A stretch of DNA of 52,206 nucleotides, taken from NCBI GenBank assembly GCA_014695345.1, contig JACJOC010000096.1:1-52206 (forward strand), read 5' to 3'. The translations under genes were made by a program, and so were the position numbers. Origin of the DNA: Cyanobacteria bacterium FACHB-471. GTDB taxonomy: Bacteria > Cyanobacteriota > Cyanobacteriia > Elainellales > Elainellaceae. Position 1 is the first letter of the stretch. Each line of letters opens with the position of its first letter. This document shows, piece after piece, positions 7,355 through 16,016 of this stretch. The notes under the pieces are model-generated. The model searched no databases. It was not told the origin of the DNA and was given only the letters and a program-made list of their open reading frames with translations.

Positions 7355-8566
7355 GTGCAAAACCATACACAAGTCATCGTCGGCGGGGCTGGGCCAGCTG
7401 GGGCAACCCTGGCACTACTCCTCGCCCAACAGGGCATCACCGTCAGACTCATCGAAGCCTCGCGTACCTTTCGCCGCACCTTTCGCGGTGAGGGACTGAT
7501 GCCCAGCGGATTAGACGCACTGGTGCAAATGGGCTTTTCATCGATCCTCAACCGCATTCCTCATCGCCCTCTGGATGCCTGGAAAGTTCTAATTAATGGT
7601 CGATTGCTGTTTCAGGTGAAGGAGCCAATCGAACCAGGAGGACAGCCCTGTACGCTGGTTTCACAACCCGCTCTGTTAGAGGCATTGGTAGAAGAGGCGA
7701 TCGCCCTTCCTAACTTTGAATTGCTCCAAGGAACTGTGGTTCAGGAACTGGTGTGGGAAGGTGAGAGGGTAAGCGGTGTAGAAGTGGGGGGCGATCGCAC
7801 TCTAACTGCCGATCTGGTGATTGGCACAGATGGGCGTAACTCACTTTTGCGCCAAAAAGCCAATTTATCATTAGAGCAGCAGAGCAAGAATTTTGATATT
7901 CTCTGGTTCAAACTGGCAGATAGCCCTCAGTTTGAATTAGAGAATGTTTTTTATTCCATCGTTCAAGGACCACACACCTTTGGACTGTTTCGCGGTTCTG
8001 AAGGCAATCTTCAGGTAGGATGGGCACTACGAGATAACACGACCGATTGGAAACAGGTTGATTGGGCTGAGCAGTTAGCATCGGCTTCACCACCCTGGTT
8101 AGCAGACCATTTCCGCACTCATGCTGACACACTAGAACATCCTGTGTTGCTATCAGTTGTGGTAGGACATTGCCCTCGCTGGTCAATTCCAGGACTGTTG
8201 CTGCTGGGTGACGCAGCACATCCAATGTCGCCCATTCGCGCTCAGGGAATTAACATGGCGTTGCGAGATGTTTTAGTTGCGGCAAATTCTTTGATTCCCC
8301 TGTTAAAGCAAGGAGCAGGACAGGAAGCAATCGATCAGGCGATCGCCCAAGTACAGGAGGAGCGATCGCCCGAAATTCTTCGGGTTCAGCAGCTTCAGGC
8401 AGAAGAAGCGGCTCAGGCAGACAAATTAGGCAACAGTGCCTTATTTCGGTGGGGAGTCAGCCAGTTCGCGCCGCTGCTGAGATATCCCGTGCGCTGGTCG
8501 TGGCTCAGACGACAGCGCCAGTTGCGGCAAGGAACCACACCCATTCGGTTACACAGCATAAAATGA
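7355..8566 (+). CDS. FAD-dependent monooxygenase (UbiH/PHBH-fold)
   Basis: This 403-residue flavoprotein belongs to the aromatic hydroxylase/geranylgeranyl-reductase superfamily. It shows VIVGGAGPAGATLALLLA (dinucleotide-binding GxGxxG near the N-terminus), a mid-protein ADLVIGTDGRNSLLRQ (the DG motif) and LLLLGDAAHPMSP followed by QGINMALRD (the GD motif contacting FAD ribityl). These are the three fingerprints of class A flavin monooxygenases using NAD(P)H and O2. The substrate cannot be told; cyanobacterial relatives include ubiquinone-like and halogenase-like enzymes. The start is GTG at 7355. No operon partner is evident; the next gene on this strand is a truncated Uma2. Confidence 0.82.
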   Translation: MQNHTQVIVGGAGPAGATLALLLAQQGITVRLIEASRTFRRTFRGEGLMPSGLDALVQMGFSSILNRIPHRPLDAWKVLINGRLLFQVKEPIEPGGQPCTLVSQPALLEALVEEAIALPNFELLQGTVVQELVWEGERVSGVEVGGDRTLTADLVIGTDGRNSLLRQKANLSLEQQSKNFDILWFKLADSPQFELENVFYSIVQGPHTFGLFRGSEGNLQVGWALRDNTTDWKQVDWAEQLASASPPWLADHFRTHADTLEHPVLLSVVVGHCPRWSIPGLLLLGDAAHPMSPIRAQGINMALRDVLVAANSLIPLLKQGAGQEAIDQAIAQVQEERSPEILRVQQLQAEEAAQADKLGNSALFRWGVSQFAPLLRYPVRWSWLRRQRQLRQGTTPIRLHSIK

Positions 8567-8604
8567 AAGCAGCTTAAAGGTGTTGCCTACTCTCCCACAA
8601 CATC

Positions 8605-8910
8605 ATGACCTACACAAAACCTCGATTTCTCAGTTTTGAAGAGTATCTGTCTTATGACGATGGGACAGAAAACCTGTATGAGTTATTTAATGGAGAGCTG
8701 ATTAAAGTGCCGCCGGAGCCAGGACTCAATGTAGAAATTGCCAACTTCCTACTTGTGTCCCTCTTATCAGTTGTTGAACATCATAGGCTGAGAGGACATG
8801 GTTTAGAAATTGAAGTGAGAGGAGAACCCAAGAATCGTTATCCTGACCTGACTATCATTCAGCAGGAACATGTGCAACTACTCAAGTCACGGAATACAAT
8901 AATGAAGTGA
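8605..8910 (+). pseudogene. Truncated Uma2-family (DUF820) nuclease-fold gene
   Basis: The 101 encoded residues match the N-terminal half of Uma2 proteins, which are usually about 190 residues and very abundant in cyanobacteria: FLSFEEYLSYDD, YELFNGELI, then RYPDLTIIQQEHVQLLKSRN. The PD of the PD-(D/E)xK nuclease core is present. The following EVVSP-type strand, the rest of the catalytic site and the C-terminal helices are missing, because a TGA follows directly at the junction with the convergent dehydrogenase gene, two bases away. A deletion that fused the two loci would explain this. The product is probably inactive. Confidence 0.72.
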
Positions 8911-8912
8911 AT

Positions 8913-9911
8913 TCAAGGTAGGACAACAATTTTTCCAAGTTGTTGACCAGATTCCATATATTGATGTGCTGCAACAATTTCATTCAGTCGAAATGTTTTA
9001 TCAATCCGAGGCGTGACTGCTCCACGCCTGACAGCATCACGTAACCACGCTTCTGCTCGACTCATACGTGCAGGATTGAGCATGATCTCGAATACGGAAT
9101 AGAAGCCAAGCATTTTGGAAAATAGTAGCATCAGCGGCAAATCGACTTTGCTGCCAGATACGCCCCCTGCATCTAGAAAGCCGTATTCGTAAATTCTTCC
9201 GCCTACCGCAGTTGCCTGAACAATCGCTGGCAAAAGCTTTCCTCCAATGGCATCGAAAGCAATATCAACACCGTTTCCCTTTGTCATCTCCTGTACTCGC
9301 GCAAGCAAATCCTCTTCTTCAGTTGCGATGACCTGATCAGCACCCGCCTTGAGAAGCGCTTGACGTTTGGCTGAGGTGCGAGTGGTGGCGATCGCTACAC
9401 CGCCTCGATCTTTCACCACTTGAATAGCAGCCAATCCAACAGAAGAACTAGCGGCAGTAATTAAAACTGACTGACCTGGCTGGATATCACTATATTCAAT
9501 GAATGGGCCGTAAACCGTGATGTAGGAAAGCCAGAGAGCCGCTTCATCAACATCAGTAGAGGAATCAACAGATCTGACAAGCGAGGTGACTGGCACATTT
9601 GTTCGCTCTGCATAAACACCACTTTTACTCATCGGCAACGTTGCAAGTACAGTTACGCGATCGCCAACTTGAAATGTATTGGTGTTGGGTCCAAGAGCTT
9701 CCACGATGCCGACCGCTTCTCCACCCAAGCGAGAAGGAAACTCCGGTGAAATGGCATAGTTATCTTCACGGAACATGATCTCGAAGCGATTCAAACCAAT
9801 CGCACTGATGGCAATGCGGGCTTCCCCTTCTCTCGGCGGCAGAATGTCTTCAGACTCTATCTTTAAGACATCTGCTGAACCAGGCTTATAGAACTTTACA
9901 ACCTTATTCAT
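8913..9911 (-). CDS. Zinc-free medium-chain dehydrogenase/reductase (quinone oxidoreductase-like)
   Basis: This 332-residue MDR-superfamily oxidoreductase has an N-terminal GroES-like domain (SAIGLNRFEIMFRE, LGGEAVGIVEALG, FQVGDRV) and a C-terminal NAD(P) Rossmann domain (SVLITAASSSVGLAAIQVV, the AxxSxVG form typical of quinone oxidoreductases). The zinc-binding Cys and His of alcohol dehydrogenases are absent. It probably reduces quinones or reactive enones with NADPH. It is downstream of a second MDR gene with a 13-base gap, and both face away from a LysR regulator that likely controls them. Confidence 0.85.
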   Translation of the reverse strand: MNKVVKFYKPGSADVLKIESEDILPPREGEARIAISAIGLNRFEIMFREDNYAISPEFPSRLGGEAVGIVEALGPNTNTFQVGDRVTVLATLPMSKSGVYAERTNVPVTSLVRSVDSSTDVDEAALWLSYITVYGPFIEYSDIQPGQSVLITAASSSVGLAAIQVVKDRGGVAIATTRTSAKRQALLKAGADQVIATEEEDLLARVQEMTKGNGVDIAFDAIGGKLLPAIVQATAVGGRIYEYGFLDAGGVSGSKVDLPLMLLFSKMLGFYSVFEIMLNPARMSRAEAWLRDAVRRGAVTPRIDKTFRLNEIVAAHQYMESGQQLGKIVVLP

Positions 9912-9924
9912 TAGTAGTTTCCTT

Positions 9925-10941
9925 TCAAAGAGTAATCACGATTTTGCCGAAGTGTAATCCTTGCTCCAGATACTCAAAGGCTTGCTGCGTTTGCTCTACC
10001 ATGAAGGTTTTGTCAACCACAGGATGAATGTGGTGAGTGGCGATCGCCTCATTCATTGTCTCAAAATCTGCTGTGCTGCCTACTTCCATCCCGCGAATCG
10101 TTACCTGCTGATGTAGCAGCGTGAGTGTGTTGAGGGTTGCTTCAAAGCCGTCTAGCAAACCTACGATGGAGATGTGTCCGCCCATGCGAAGGGCATTGAG
10201 CGATCGCTGTAGATTCCGTCCTCCCACTGTTTCCACCACCACATCTGCACCTTGACCCTCTGTAGCTTGGTGAACTACCGTTTCCCACTCAGGTGTAGTT
10301 TTGTAGTTGATTAAAACATCAGCGCCTAACTGCTGTGCCCGTTTCAGCTTCTCATCGCTCCTAGAAGTAATGATTACAGTTGCGCCTAGAGCTTTGGCGA
10401 ATTGCAAAGCAAAGATAGAGACGCCACCGGTGCCGTGTAGCAGAACTGTCTCTCCTGGCTGAAGCTTGCCATAGTGCAAGGCATTCCATGCAGTCAAACC
10501 AGCAATTGGTAAGGTCGAAGCTTCAGCCGCAGAAAGGTGAGTCGGATAATGAGTGAGTTGGTTTGCCTGAAACAGTTTGTATTCACTCAATTGTCCTGCA
10601 ACAATCCCTAATCCTGGCCGAGTTTCATAGGAGGTTGCACTGATAGTCAGTTTGCCGTTCAGCCAGTCAGGGATAAAAGTGGTGACAACGCGATCGCCAA
10701 CCTTAAACGCTGTTATTTCATTTCCCACTTGCTCAACCACACCCGCTCCATCACAGATCGGAACATAGGGAAGCGGCAAGTTAGGATTTAACTGCCCTCT
10801 CACGACTAACAGATCCACATAGTTGAGAGACACTGCTTCCAGTCTGACCAATACTTCTCTTGATCCGGGAATTGGGGTAGATTGTTCGGTGAGTTGCAGA
10901 CGATCGATACCAAAACTGTCTCGAAGTTGAATTACTTTCAT
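9925..10941 (-). CDS. Medium-chain alcohol dehydrogenase-family NAD(P) oxidoreductase
   Basis: This 338-residue MDR protein is paralogous to its downstream neighbour. The GroES-like half has SLNYVDLLVVRGQ, VPICDGAGVVEQVG and FKVGDRVV; the Rossmann half has TVLLHGTGGVSIFALQFAKA with a GxGGVxxF turn. The late segment VVETVGGRNLQRSLNALRMGG is typical of zinc-type or AdhC-like MDRs, but the catalytic Cys of the CxGxD motif reads CDGAG, so zinc binding is doubtful. It is the first gene of a two-gene unit divergent from lysR, with 100 bases between the starts, a standard LysR-target arrangement. Confidence 0.85.
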   Translation of the reverse strand: MKVIQLRDSFGIDRLQLTEQSTPIPGSREVLVRLEAVSLNYVDLLVVRGQLNPNLPLPYVPICDGAGVVEQVGNEITAFKVGDRVVTTFIPDWLNGKLTISATSYETRPGLGIVAGQLSEYKLFQANQLTHYPTHLSAAEASTLPIAGLTAWNALHYGKLQPGETVLLHGTGGVSIFALQFAKALGATVIITSRSDEKLKRAQQLGADVLINYKTTPEWETVVHQATEGQGADVVVETVGGRNLQRSLNALRMGGHISIVGLLDGFEATLNTLTLLHQQVTIRGMEVGSTADFETMNEAIATHHIHPVVDKTFMVEQTQQAFEYLEQGLHFGKIVITL

Positions 10942-11011
10942 GACTGTTCTTCAACGCTGTTATCCCCATCATGGGAGGATTTTCACAGCTTGTCCAAGAC
11001 CCGTTTTGAGC

Positions 11012-11036
11012 TATACTGATACCCAAACAGTATCAG
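11012..11036 (+). promoter_or_regulatory. LysR-type operator overlapping the lysR promoter
   Basis: CTGATAC (11016-11022) and GTATCAG (11030-11036) form an exact 7-bp inverted repeat with a 7-base spacer. This contains the ATAC-N7-GTAT (T-N11-A) box of LysR regulators. It ends six bases before the lysR ATG. A TATACT -10-like box at 11012-11017 with TTGTCC at 10990-10995 (16-base spacing) overlaps it, so binding would repress lysR itself and could activate the divergent dehydrogenase pair. Confidence 0.7.
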
Positions 11037-11041
11037 CAGTC

Positions 11042-11971
11042 ATGGAACTCCGACATCTCAAATATTTTGTAGCGATCGCAGAAGAGTTAAACTTTCGCCG
11101 TGCAGCCGAACGGTTGTTTATGGAGCAGCCACCGTTGAGTCGTCAAATTCGCCAGCTTGAAGATGAGTTGGGTGTGGAGTTGTTTTATCGCAATCGACAG
11201 GGTGTATCGCTGACTGCAGCGGGACGAGCCTTTTTAGACGAAGCCCGATTAGCATTAGCTCAGGCTGATCGCGCTGCACAAGCCGCCAGACAAGCAGGCG
11301 AGGCCCAGCAAACCAAACTGGTGATTGGCTTCTCCATCTGTGTATTTAATCGCTTGCTCTCTAATGTGATTCAGACGTTTCGTGAGATTGCTCCAACCAT
11401 ATCAATTTCCCTAACCGAAGCGAGTACTGCGGCACAGATACATGCGATCGCCACTAAAGATATTGATGTCGGCTTTGTGCATCTCCCGCTCGACCATCCC
11501 GAACTCTGTTTTGAAACCGTTTTAACCGAACAGTTAGTCGCTGTATTGCCACAGGGACATTCTCTCGCTGCATTACCCGCCATTCCGCTGCACCTGCTTG
11601 CAAATGAACCGTTTGTGCTGTGTCCAGAGCAGGTGAAACCCGATTTTTATTACCAGATCATGCGCCTATGTGAACAGGCAGGATTCCAGCCCAAGGTCGC
11701 GCAAGAAGCAACCCCACCGGAAGTAGTTGTGAGTTTTGTAGAAGCGGGTGCTGGCGTTTCCCTGGTCGCATCGGGTGCCCAAACGCGACACAGCGCTGGA
11801 GTAGTATATCGGGCGATCGCTGAATCAACTCCTCCAATTGAAGTTGCCGTAGCATGGCACAAACAAAACCAGTCACCCACTTTATCCCAGTTCTTAAAAG
11901 TTGTTCGTGACGCTCGATCCAAGCAAATTTCTCTACCAGGTCATGACGTTTTTGCTCAAATGCTTCTTTAA
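11042..11971 (+). CDS. LysR-family transcriptional regulator
   Basis: The open frame extends back to 10940, but the family start MELRHLKYFVAIAEELNF fixes translation at the ATG at 11042, giving 309 residues, the normal LTTR length. Residues 1-60 are the winged helix-turn-helix (RRAAERLFMEQPPLSRQIR, then LEDELGVELFYR). The rest is a periplasmic-binding-like effector domain (LVIGFSICVFNRLLSNVI onwards). It is divergent from two MDR dehydrogenase genes and carries its own palindromic box just upstream, so it most likely senses an inducer that those reductases remove. The effector is unknown. Confidence 0.92.
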   Translation: MELRHLKYFVAIAEELNFRRAAERLFMEQPPLSRQIRQLEDELGVELFYRNRQGVSLTAAGRAFLDEARLALAQADRAAQAARQAGEAQQTKLVIGFSICVFNRLLSNVIQTFREIAPTISISLTEASTAAQIHAIATKDIDVGFVHLPLDHPELCFETVLTEQLVAVLPQGHSLAALPAIPLHLLANEPFVLCPEQVKPDFYYQIMRLCEQAGFQPKVAQEATPPEVVVSFVEAGAGVSLVASGAQTRHSAGVVYRAIAESTPPIEVAVAWHKQNQSPTLSQFLKVVRDARSKQISLPGHDVFAQMLL

Positions 11972-12141
11972 GTAGAGGCAGTGTGCAAGTCCTGCGATCG
12001 CCTTCAGAATACTGGAGCTAAATTCAATCCTGGCGTGGTGCTTAGCCTTAGCAAATGGGTCAGTTGGATGGAATGAACCAGGCTAATTTCATCCAGGGAT
12101 TCACATATGGAGCCATCTGACGGTTGTGGTGTTGCTCCCTA

Positions 12142-12182
12142 CTTTTGTGCGTAACAAAAGCTTGTATCGTGCGATAGATACA
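12142..12182. promoter_or_regulatory. Two inverted repeats upstream of the XRE gene
   Basis: CTTTTGT (12142-12148) pairs with ACAAAAG (12154-12160) around 5 bases. Right after it TGTATC (12163-12168) pairs with GATACA (12177-12182) with 8 bases between. Both are 50-90 bases before the XRE-type regulator start, a sensible place for its operator. A TATA-rich GTTATATAGGACTTTATAG lies between them and the start. Confidence 0.4.
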
Positions 12183-12230
12183 CAGAACCTGAGAAAGAGA
12201 GTTATATAGGACTTTATAGTTGCGGTTCAT

Positions 12231-12500
12231 ATGCCTCTCAGCAACAACCAGTTGACGGTAAAACAACCAACGATTGGTAAATTAATCCGTGCCCTACGGC
12301 AGGAGATGAAACTCTCTCAACAGAAGTTTGCTGCCGAGTTTGGAGCCACTTTTCCAACCATTAATCGGTGGGAGAATGGAAAAGCGATGCCTTCTCCACT
12401 AGCAAGACAGCGAATTGATTCCCTGCTCGAACGGTTAGGAGCGCAGGGCGAAATCCTGCGGTCAGCGTACCCCTCAAGCGAGGAGGAGAGGGATGACTAA
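12231..12500 (+). CDS. Small XRE-type helix-turn-helix DNA-binding protein
   Basis: This 89-residue protein is almost only a Cro/CI-type HTH (residues 15-70): IGKLIRALRQEMKLSQQKFA, then the recognition helix region TFPTINRWENGKAMPSPLAR. The NRWENGKxxPS sequence is the standard XRE end. No effector or receiver domain is present. Its last eight bases overlap the start of the following hybrid kinase, whose strong ribosome site GGAGGAGAGGG lies inside this gene. The two are therefore translated together, and this protein is the obvious candidate output or partner of the kinase, though it has no receiver Asp to accept phosphate. Confidence 0.85.
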   Translation: MPLSNNQLTVKQPTIGKLIRALRQEMKLSQQKFAAEFGATFPTINRWENGKAMPSPLARQRIDSLLERLGAQGEILRSAYPSSEEERDD

Positions 12501-15198
12501 TGGCGTTTCTGAAGATGATATCCTGATCACTCATGAGTTATTTGAGCGATCGCCCAGGCAACCTGATCTAGCAGCTGAAAACCAGGTATTGCGAAGCCTG
12601 GGGCAACAGCTAATTAAACCGCCTCACATTATCCTCAAGCATTTTGCGGAGATTGCCAGAGAGCTATGTCAGGCAGGTGCAGCGGGGGTCAGTCTCGTTG
12701 AAGTAACTCCAGACGGGGAGGAAGTTTTTCGCTGGGTTGCCTTGTCAGGAACCTATGAACCGTTTCAGGGAAATACAACCCCTCGCAATTTCAGCCCTTG
12801 TGGGAGTTGCTTGGATCAAAGAAACGCCCAGCTTTATTCCCATCCTGAGCGCTACTTCACCTATTTACAATCCTTGACTCCGCCACCTGTGGAAATGCTG
12901 ATGGTGCCGTTGCTGTTGGCAGATCGGAATCTGGGCACCATCTGGGTTGTGACACACGAGCCGCAGCGACAGTTTGATCGTGAGGATGCGCGGGTGCTAG
13001 CAAGTTTGACAGAATTTTTAGCCGTAGCTTTGTCTAGTGCCCAAGCCCGTCAGATTGCTGAAGAAAGGCAAGAAGCTTTGCGTGAAAGTGAAGCTAGGTT
13101 TCAAACGCTCGTCACTAATATGCCAGGGATGGTGTATCGATATAACGGAAATACAGAGTCCTTCACTTATGTCAGTTCTTGTTGCCGTAAACTCCTTGAA
13201 TTAGAGCCAGAGGCAATCCTTGAGGATGCTAATGCACTGTGGACGTTAGTTCATCCTGATGATTCCCAATCTCTAAAAGATTCGATTGCTGCCGCCATTC
13301 GAGATTTTTTGCCCTGGCAGTGGGAAGGACGCATCATTACTCCGTCGGGCCAACTCAAATGGATTCAGGGCAGTTCCAGTTCTGAAGAAACAAGTGAAGG
13401 AGCCGTTTGGGATGGTTTGCTCTTTGACATTAGCGATCGCAAACAAACTGAAGAAGCACTTCGTGATCAAAAAGCTCGTTTACATTTAATCCTTGAGAGC
13501 GCTAAAGACTATGCCATCTTCACCCTAGATCTAAAAGGGCGAATTACTAGTTGGAACGCAGGAGCCAAACGACTGCTCGGATATGAAGAAGCTGAGATTG
13601 TCGGAGAAAGTGGAAGGATCATCTTTACACCTGAAGACAGTGCCTTAGGAGAACACGAAAGGGAACTACAAATTGCCTTCACCCAGGGGCGAAAAGAAAA
13701 CGAGCGTTGGCATGTGCGAAAGGATAGGAGCCGCTTTTGGGGCAGTGGTTTAGTCATGCCTCTACGCGATGAGGACAACTCGGTTCGGGGGTTTGTCAAA
13801 ATTATGCAGGATAAGACGATTCAACGACAGTCAGAAGAAGCTTTACGCCAAAGTGAGTCCCGTCTCCAGCTTGCCCTACTGGAGCGAGAGCAGTTACTCG
13901 CCCATGAGCAGGCAGCACGGGAGGAAGCAGAAGCCGCTAACCGGATTAAAGATGAATTCTTGGCAGTGCTGTCCCATGAGTTGCGATCGCCTCTCAATCC
14001 TATCCTGGGCTGGATCGGGTTACTTCGCAACGGTAGGTTAAACGCAGCAAAGACGGCCTATGCCCTAGAAACAATTGAGCGCAATGCCAGACTACAAACA
14101 CAGCTGATTGAAGATTTGCTAGACATTTCTCGAATTTTGCGCGGCAAACTCACCTTTAATCGGGTTCCTGTGAATTTAGCCGCAATCATTAGTGCTGCCC
14201 TGGAAACTGTGCGGCTTGCCGCAGAAGCGAAATCCATCGACTTGCAGTTCACAATTTTAGCTTTTGGCTCAGACAGCGGGCAGTTCTCAGCATCTACTAA
14301 GGCTGATCAGCCGTCCAATCAACCAAATCCTGGAACCCAAAATTCCATTTTTTTGGTTTTAGGTGACTCTGCTCGGCTGCAACAGGTCGTTTGGAATTTG
14401 CTCTCCAACGCCATCAAATTTACGCCCAACAGAGGTAAGGTTGAGGTACGTTTGACGCAGATTGAGTCGGACAGAAGTGAGTCGGAACGTAACATCAGCT
14501 CTCCCGCTGCTCCTACCTACGCTCAAATTCAGGTCAGCGATACAGGCAAAGGCATTCCTGCCGATTTTCTACCCCATGTATTTGAACATTTCCGTCAGGC
14601 AGACAGCACAACAACTCGGCAGTTTGGTGGGTTAGGGTTAGGCTTGGCGATCGCTCGTCAATTGGTCGAGCTACATGGCGGAACTATTCAAGTAGAAAGT
14701 CCTGGAGAAGACCAGGGGGCAACGTTTACGGTGAGGCTGCCACTGTTCAGAGATGAGCGAGAAGCAGCAAGCAATAAAATGACCAATCTTTTCCGCTCCC
14801 CTCCTCTTCCTTCCCTGCTTTCAGGCGTTCGGATACTGTTAGTTGATGATGAAGCTGATGCGAGAGATTTAATTAGCTTCATATTAAAGGGAAGTGGCGC
14901 AGAGGTATCTACTGTGGGCTCTGCGTCTGAAGCATTAGAAGTTTTCAGACAAACCAAAGTGGATGTATTGGTGAGTGATATTGGAATGCCGGACATGGAC
15001 GGTTATATGTTAATGCAGCAAATTCGAGCGATGCCAGAGGGAGAGCGAATTTCGGCGATCGCTGTGACAGCATACGCAGGCGAAGTAAATCAGCAACAAG
15101 TGCTTGCGGCTGGATTCCAGCAACATATTGCTAAACCGATAGAACCTGTCGAGCTAGTTCAGGCGATCGCCCGCTTAAAGAATGCTGTTGGTCGGTAA
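12493..15198 (+). CDS. GAF-PAS-PAS hybrid sensor histidine kinase/response regulator
   Basis: This is a 901-residue cytoplasmic kinase with no membrane segments. Domains in order: GAF (about 35-180), PAS (about 200-320), PAS with PAC (about 330-445), coiled linker, HisKA with phospho-acceptor His495 in VLSHELRSPLNPILGW, HATPase_c (VWNLLSNAIKFTP, then VSDTGKGIP and GLGLGLAIARQLVELHGG), and a C-terminal receiver (ILLVDDEADARDL, Asp829 in VSDIGMPDMDG, Lys in HIAKPIE). A hybrid kinase normally passes phosphate to an HPt protein. None is adjacent here, but the HPt-containing regulator at 30760 in this window could serve. It overlaps the XRE gene by 8 bases. Confidence 0.92.
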   Translation: MTNGVSEDDILITHELFERSPRQPDLAAENQVLRSLGQQLIKPPHIILKHFAEIARELCQAGAAGVSLVEVTPDGEEVFRWVALSGTYEPFQGNTTPRNFSPCGSCLDQRNAQLYSHPERYFTYLQSLTPPPVEMLMVPLLLADRNLGTIWVVTHEPQRQFDREDARVLASLTEFLAVALSSAQARQIAEERQEALRESEARFQTLVTNMPGMVYRYNGNTESFTYVSSCCRKLLELEPEAILEDANALWTLVHPDDSQSLKDSIAAAIRDFLPWQWEGRIITPSGQLKWIQGSSSSEETSEGAVWDGLLFDISDRKQTEEALRDQKARLHLILESAKDYAIFTLDLKGRITSWNAGAKRLLGYEEAEIVGESGRIIFTPEDSALGEHERELQIAFTQGRKENERWHVRKDRSRFWGSGLVMPLRDEDNSVRGFVKIMQDKTIQRQSEEALRQSESRLQLALLEREQLLAHEQAAREEAEAANRIKDEFLAVLSHELRSPLNPILGWIGLLRNGRLNAAKTAYALETIERNARLQTQLIEDLLDISRILRGKLTFNRVPVNLAAIISAALETVRLAAEAKSIDLQFTILAFGSDSGQFSASTKADQPSNQPNPGTQNSIFLVLGDSARLQQVVWNLLSNAIKFTPNRGKVEVRLTQIESDRSESERNISSPAAPTYAQIQVSDTGKGIPADFLPHVFEHFRQADSTTTRQFGGLGLGLAIARQLVELHGGTIQVESPGEDQGATFTVRLPLFRDEREAASNKMTNLFRSPPLPSLLSGVRILLVDDEADARDLISFILKGSGAEVSTVGSASEALEVFRQTKVDVLVSDIGMPDMDGYMLMQQIRAMPEGERISAIAVTAYAGEVNQQQVLAAGFQQHIAKPIEPVELVQAIARLKNAVGR

Positions 15199-15385
15199 TT
15201 ACCCCTTTCACCAGACCTCCTGGTAAATCACTTTTTGACGCAAAATAGTAATGTAGTTCCGTCTCACTACATTTACACGAGAGGTCTACCTAAGGATGAC
15301 TTGCAAATGGCTCAACTTCTCTCTTCCTACTGAGTATGAGAGAGAGGCAATTTTTATAGGCTGGGGTTGAGCTAAAATTAGAGGT

Positions 15386-15991
15386 GTGAAAGGAATGAGT
15401 TCTTGGCGCGATCGCCTCAACCGAGCCAGCGGCAAAACCCGTTTTGCAGTCTGTCGTATCCTGCTCCACTTGGCAGGCAAGGAAGTTGCACCCCTGCTAG
15501 GAGTGCTTAACCAGACAGGGCGGCAAGCGGTAGAGCATGAGGGAGATATGCATGTTTTAGGAGAAGGGTTGGCTGAAATTTGCCAAACGCTCCTACAGTA
15601 CGACCTCTACTGGCAGTCAGCTACCAACGAGGGAGATGTCTTTTGGGATGAAGGGGAGGCTGGTGACTACGTCGATGAGTTGTTTACAGACTCTGCTGGG
15701 CGTTATCAGAGCGGTTTAGACCTGGATGCTTCTCCGGAAGACGCTTTATCCTTACCCATCACTCATAACTTAGTTGTCATGCTGACAGTAGCGTATGAGG
15801 GAGAATCACCCGATTTAGAAACTGACCTGGCTGATCTAGCCGCTCTTAAAGCAGGTCTGAAAGCAATGATTAATCTTCACTATCAGGGCAGATTACGAGC
15901 GGTTCAGGTTCACTTCTCTCCTGCACAGTTGGGAGATGAACTGACTTCAGAACAACTATTGCTCAACTTTCCAGAACTTCTGCCTCTCTAG
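15386..15991 (+). CDS. DUF1517-family protein
   Basis: This soluble 201-residue protein carries the C-terminal block of cyanobacterial DUF1517 proteins: ITHNLVVMLTVAYEG, then LETDLADLAALKAGL and HFSPAQLGDELTSEQLL (about residues 125-197). The N-terminal 100 residues are helical. The encoded start is GTG (15386) or the ATG four codons on (15395); neither has a clean ribosome site. It is followed 25 bases later by a lipoprotein gene on the same strand, so the two may be one operon. The function of the family is unknown; the DUF match is from the conserved block. Confidence 0.78.
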   Translation: MKGMSSWRDRLNRASGKTRFAVCRILLHLAGKEVAPLLGVLNQTGRQAVEHEGDMHVLGEGLAEICQTLLQYDLYWQSATNEGDVFWDEGEAGDYVDELFTDSAGRYQSGLDLDASPEDALSLPITHNLVVMLTVAYEGESPDLETDLADLAALKAGLKAMINLHYQGRLRAVQVHFSPAQLGDELTSEQLLLNFPELLPL

Positions 15992-16016
15992 CTTCAACAA
16001 CTCTAAAAGAATAACT

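Noticed and set aside
12060-12266. 68-codon minus-strand frame before the XRE gene
   Set aside because: It covers the inverted repeats and the start of the XRE gene and has no protein-like pattern.
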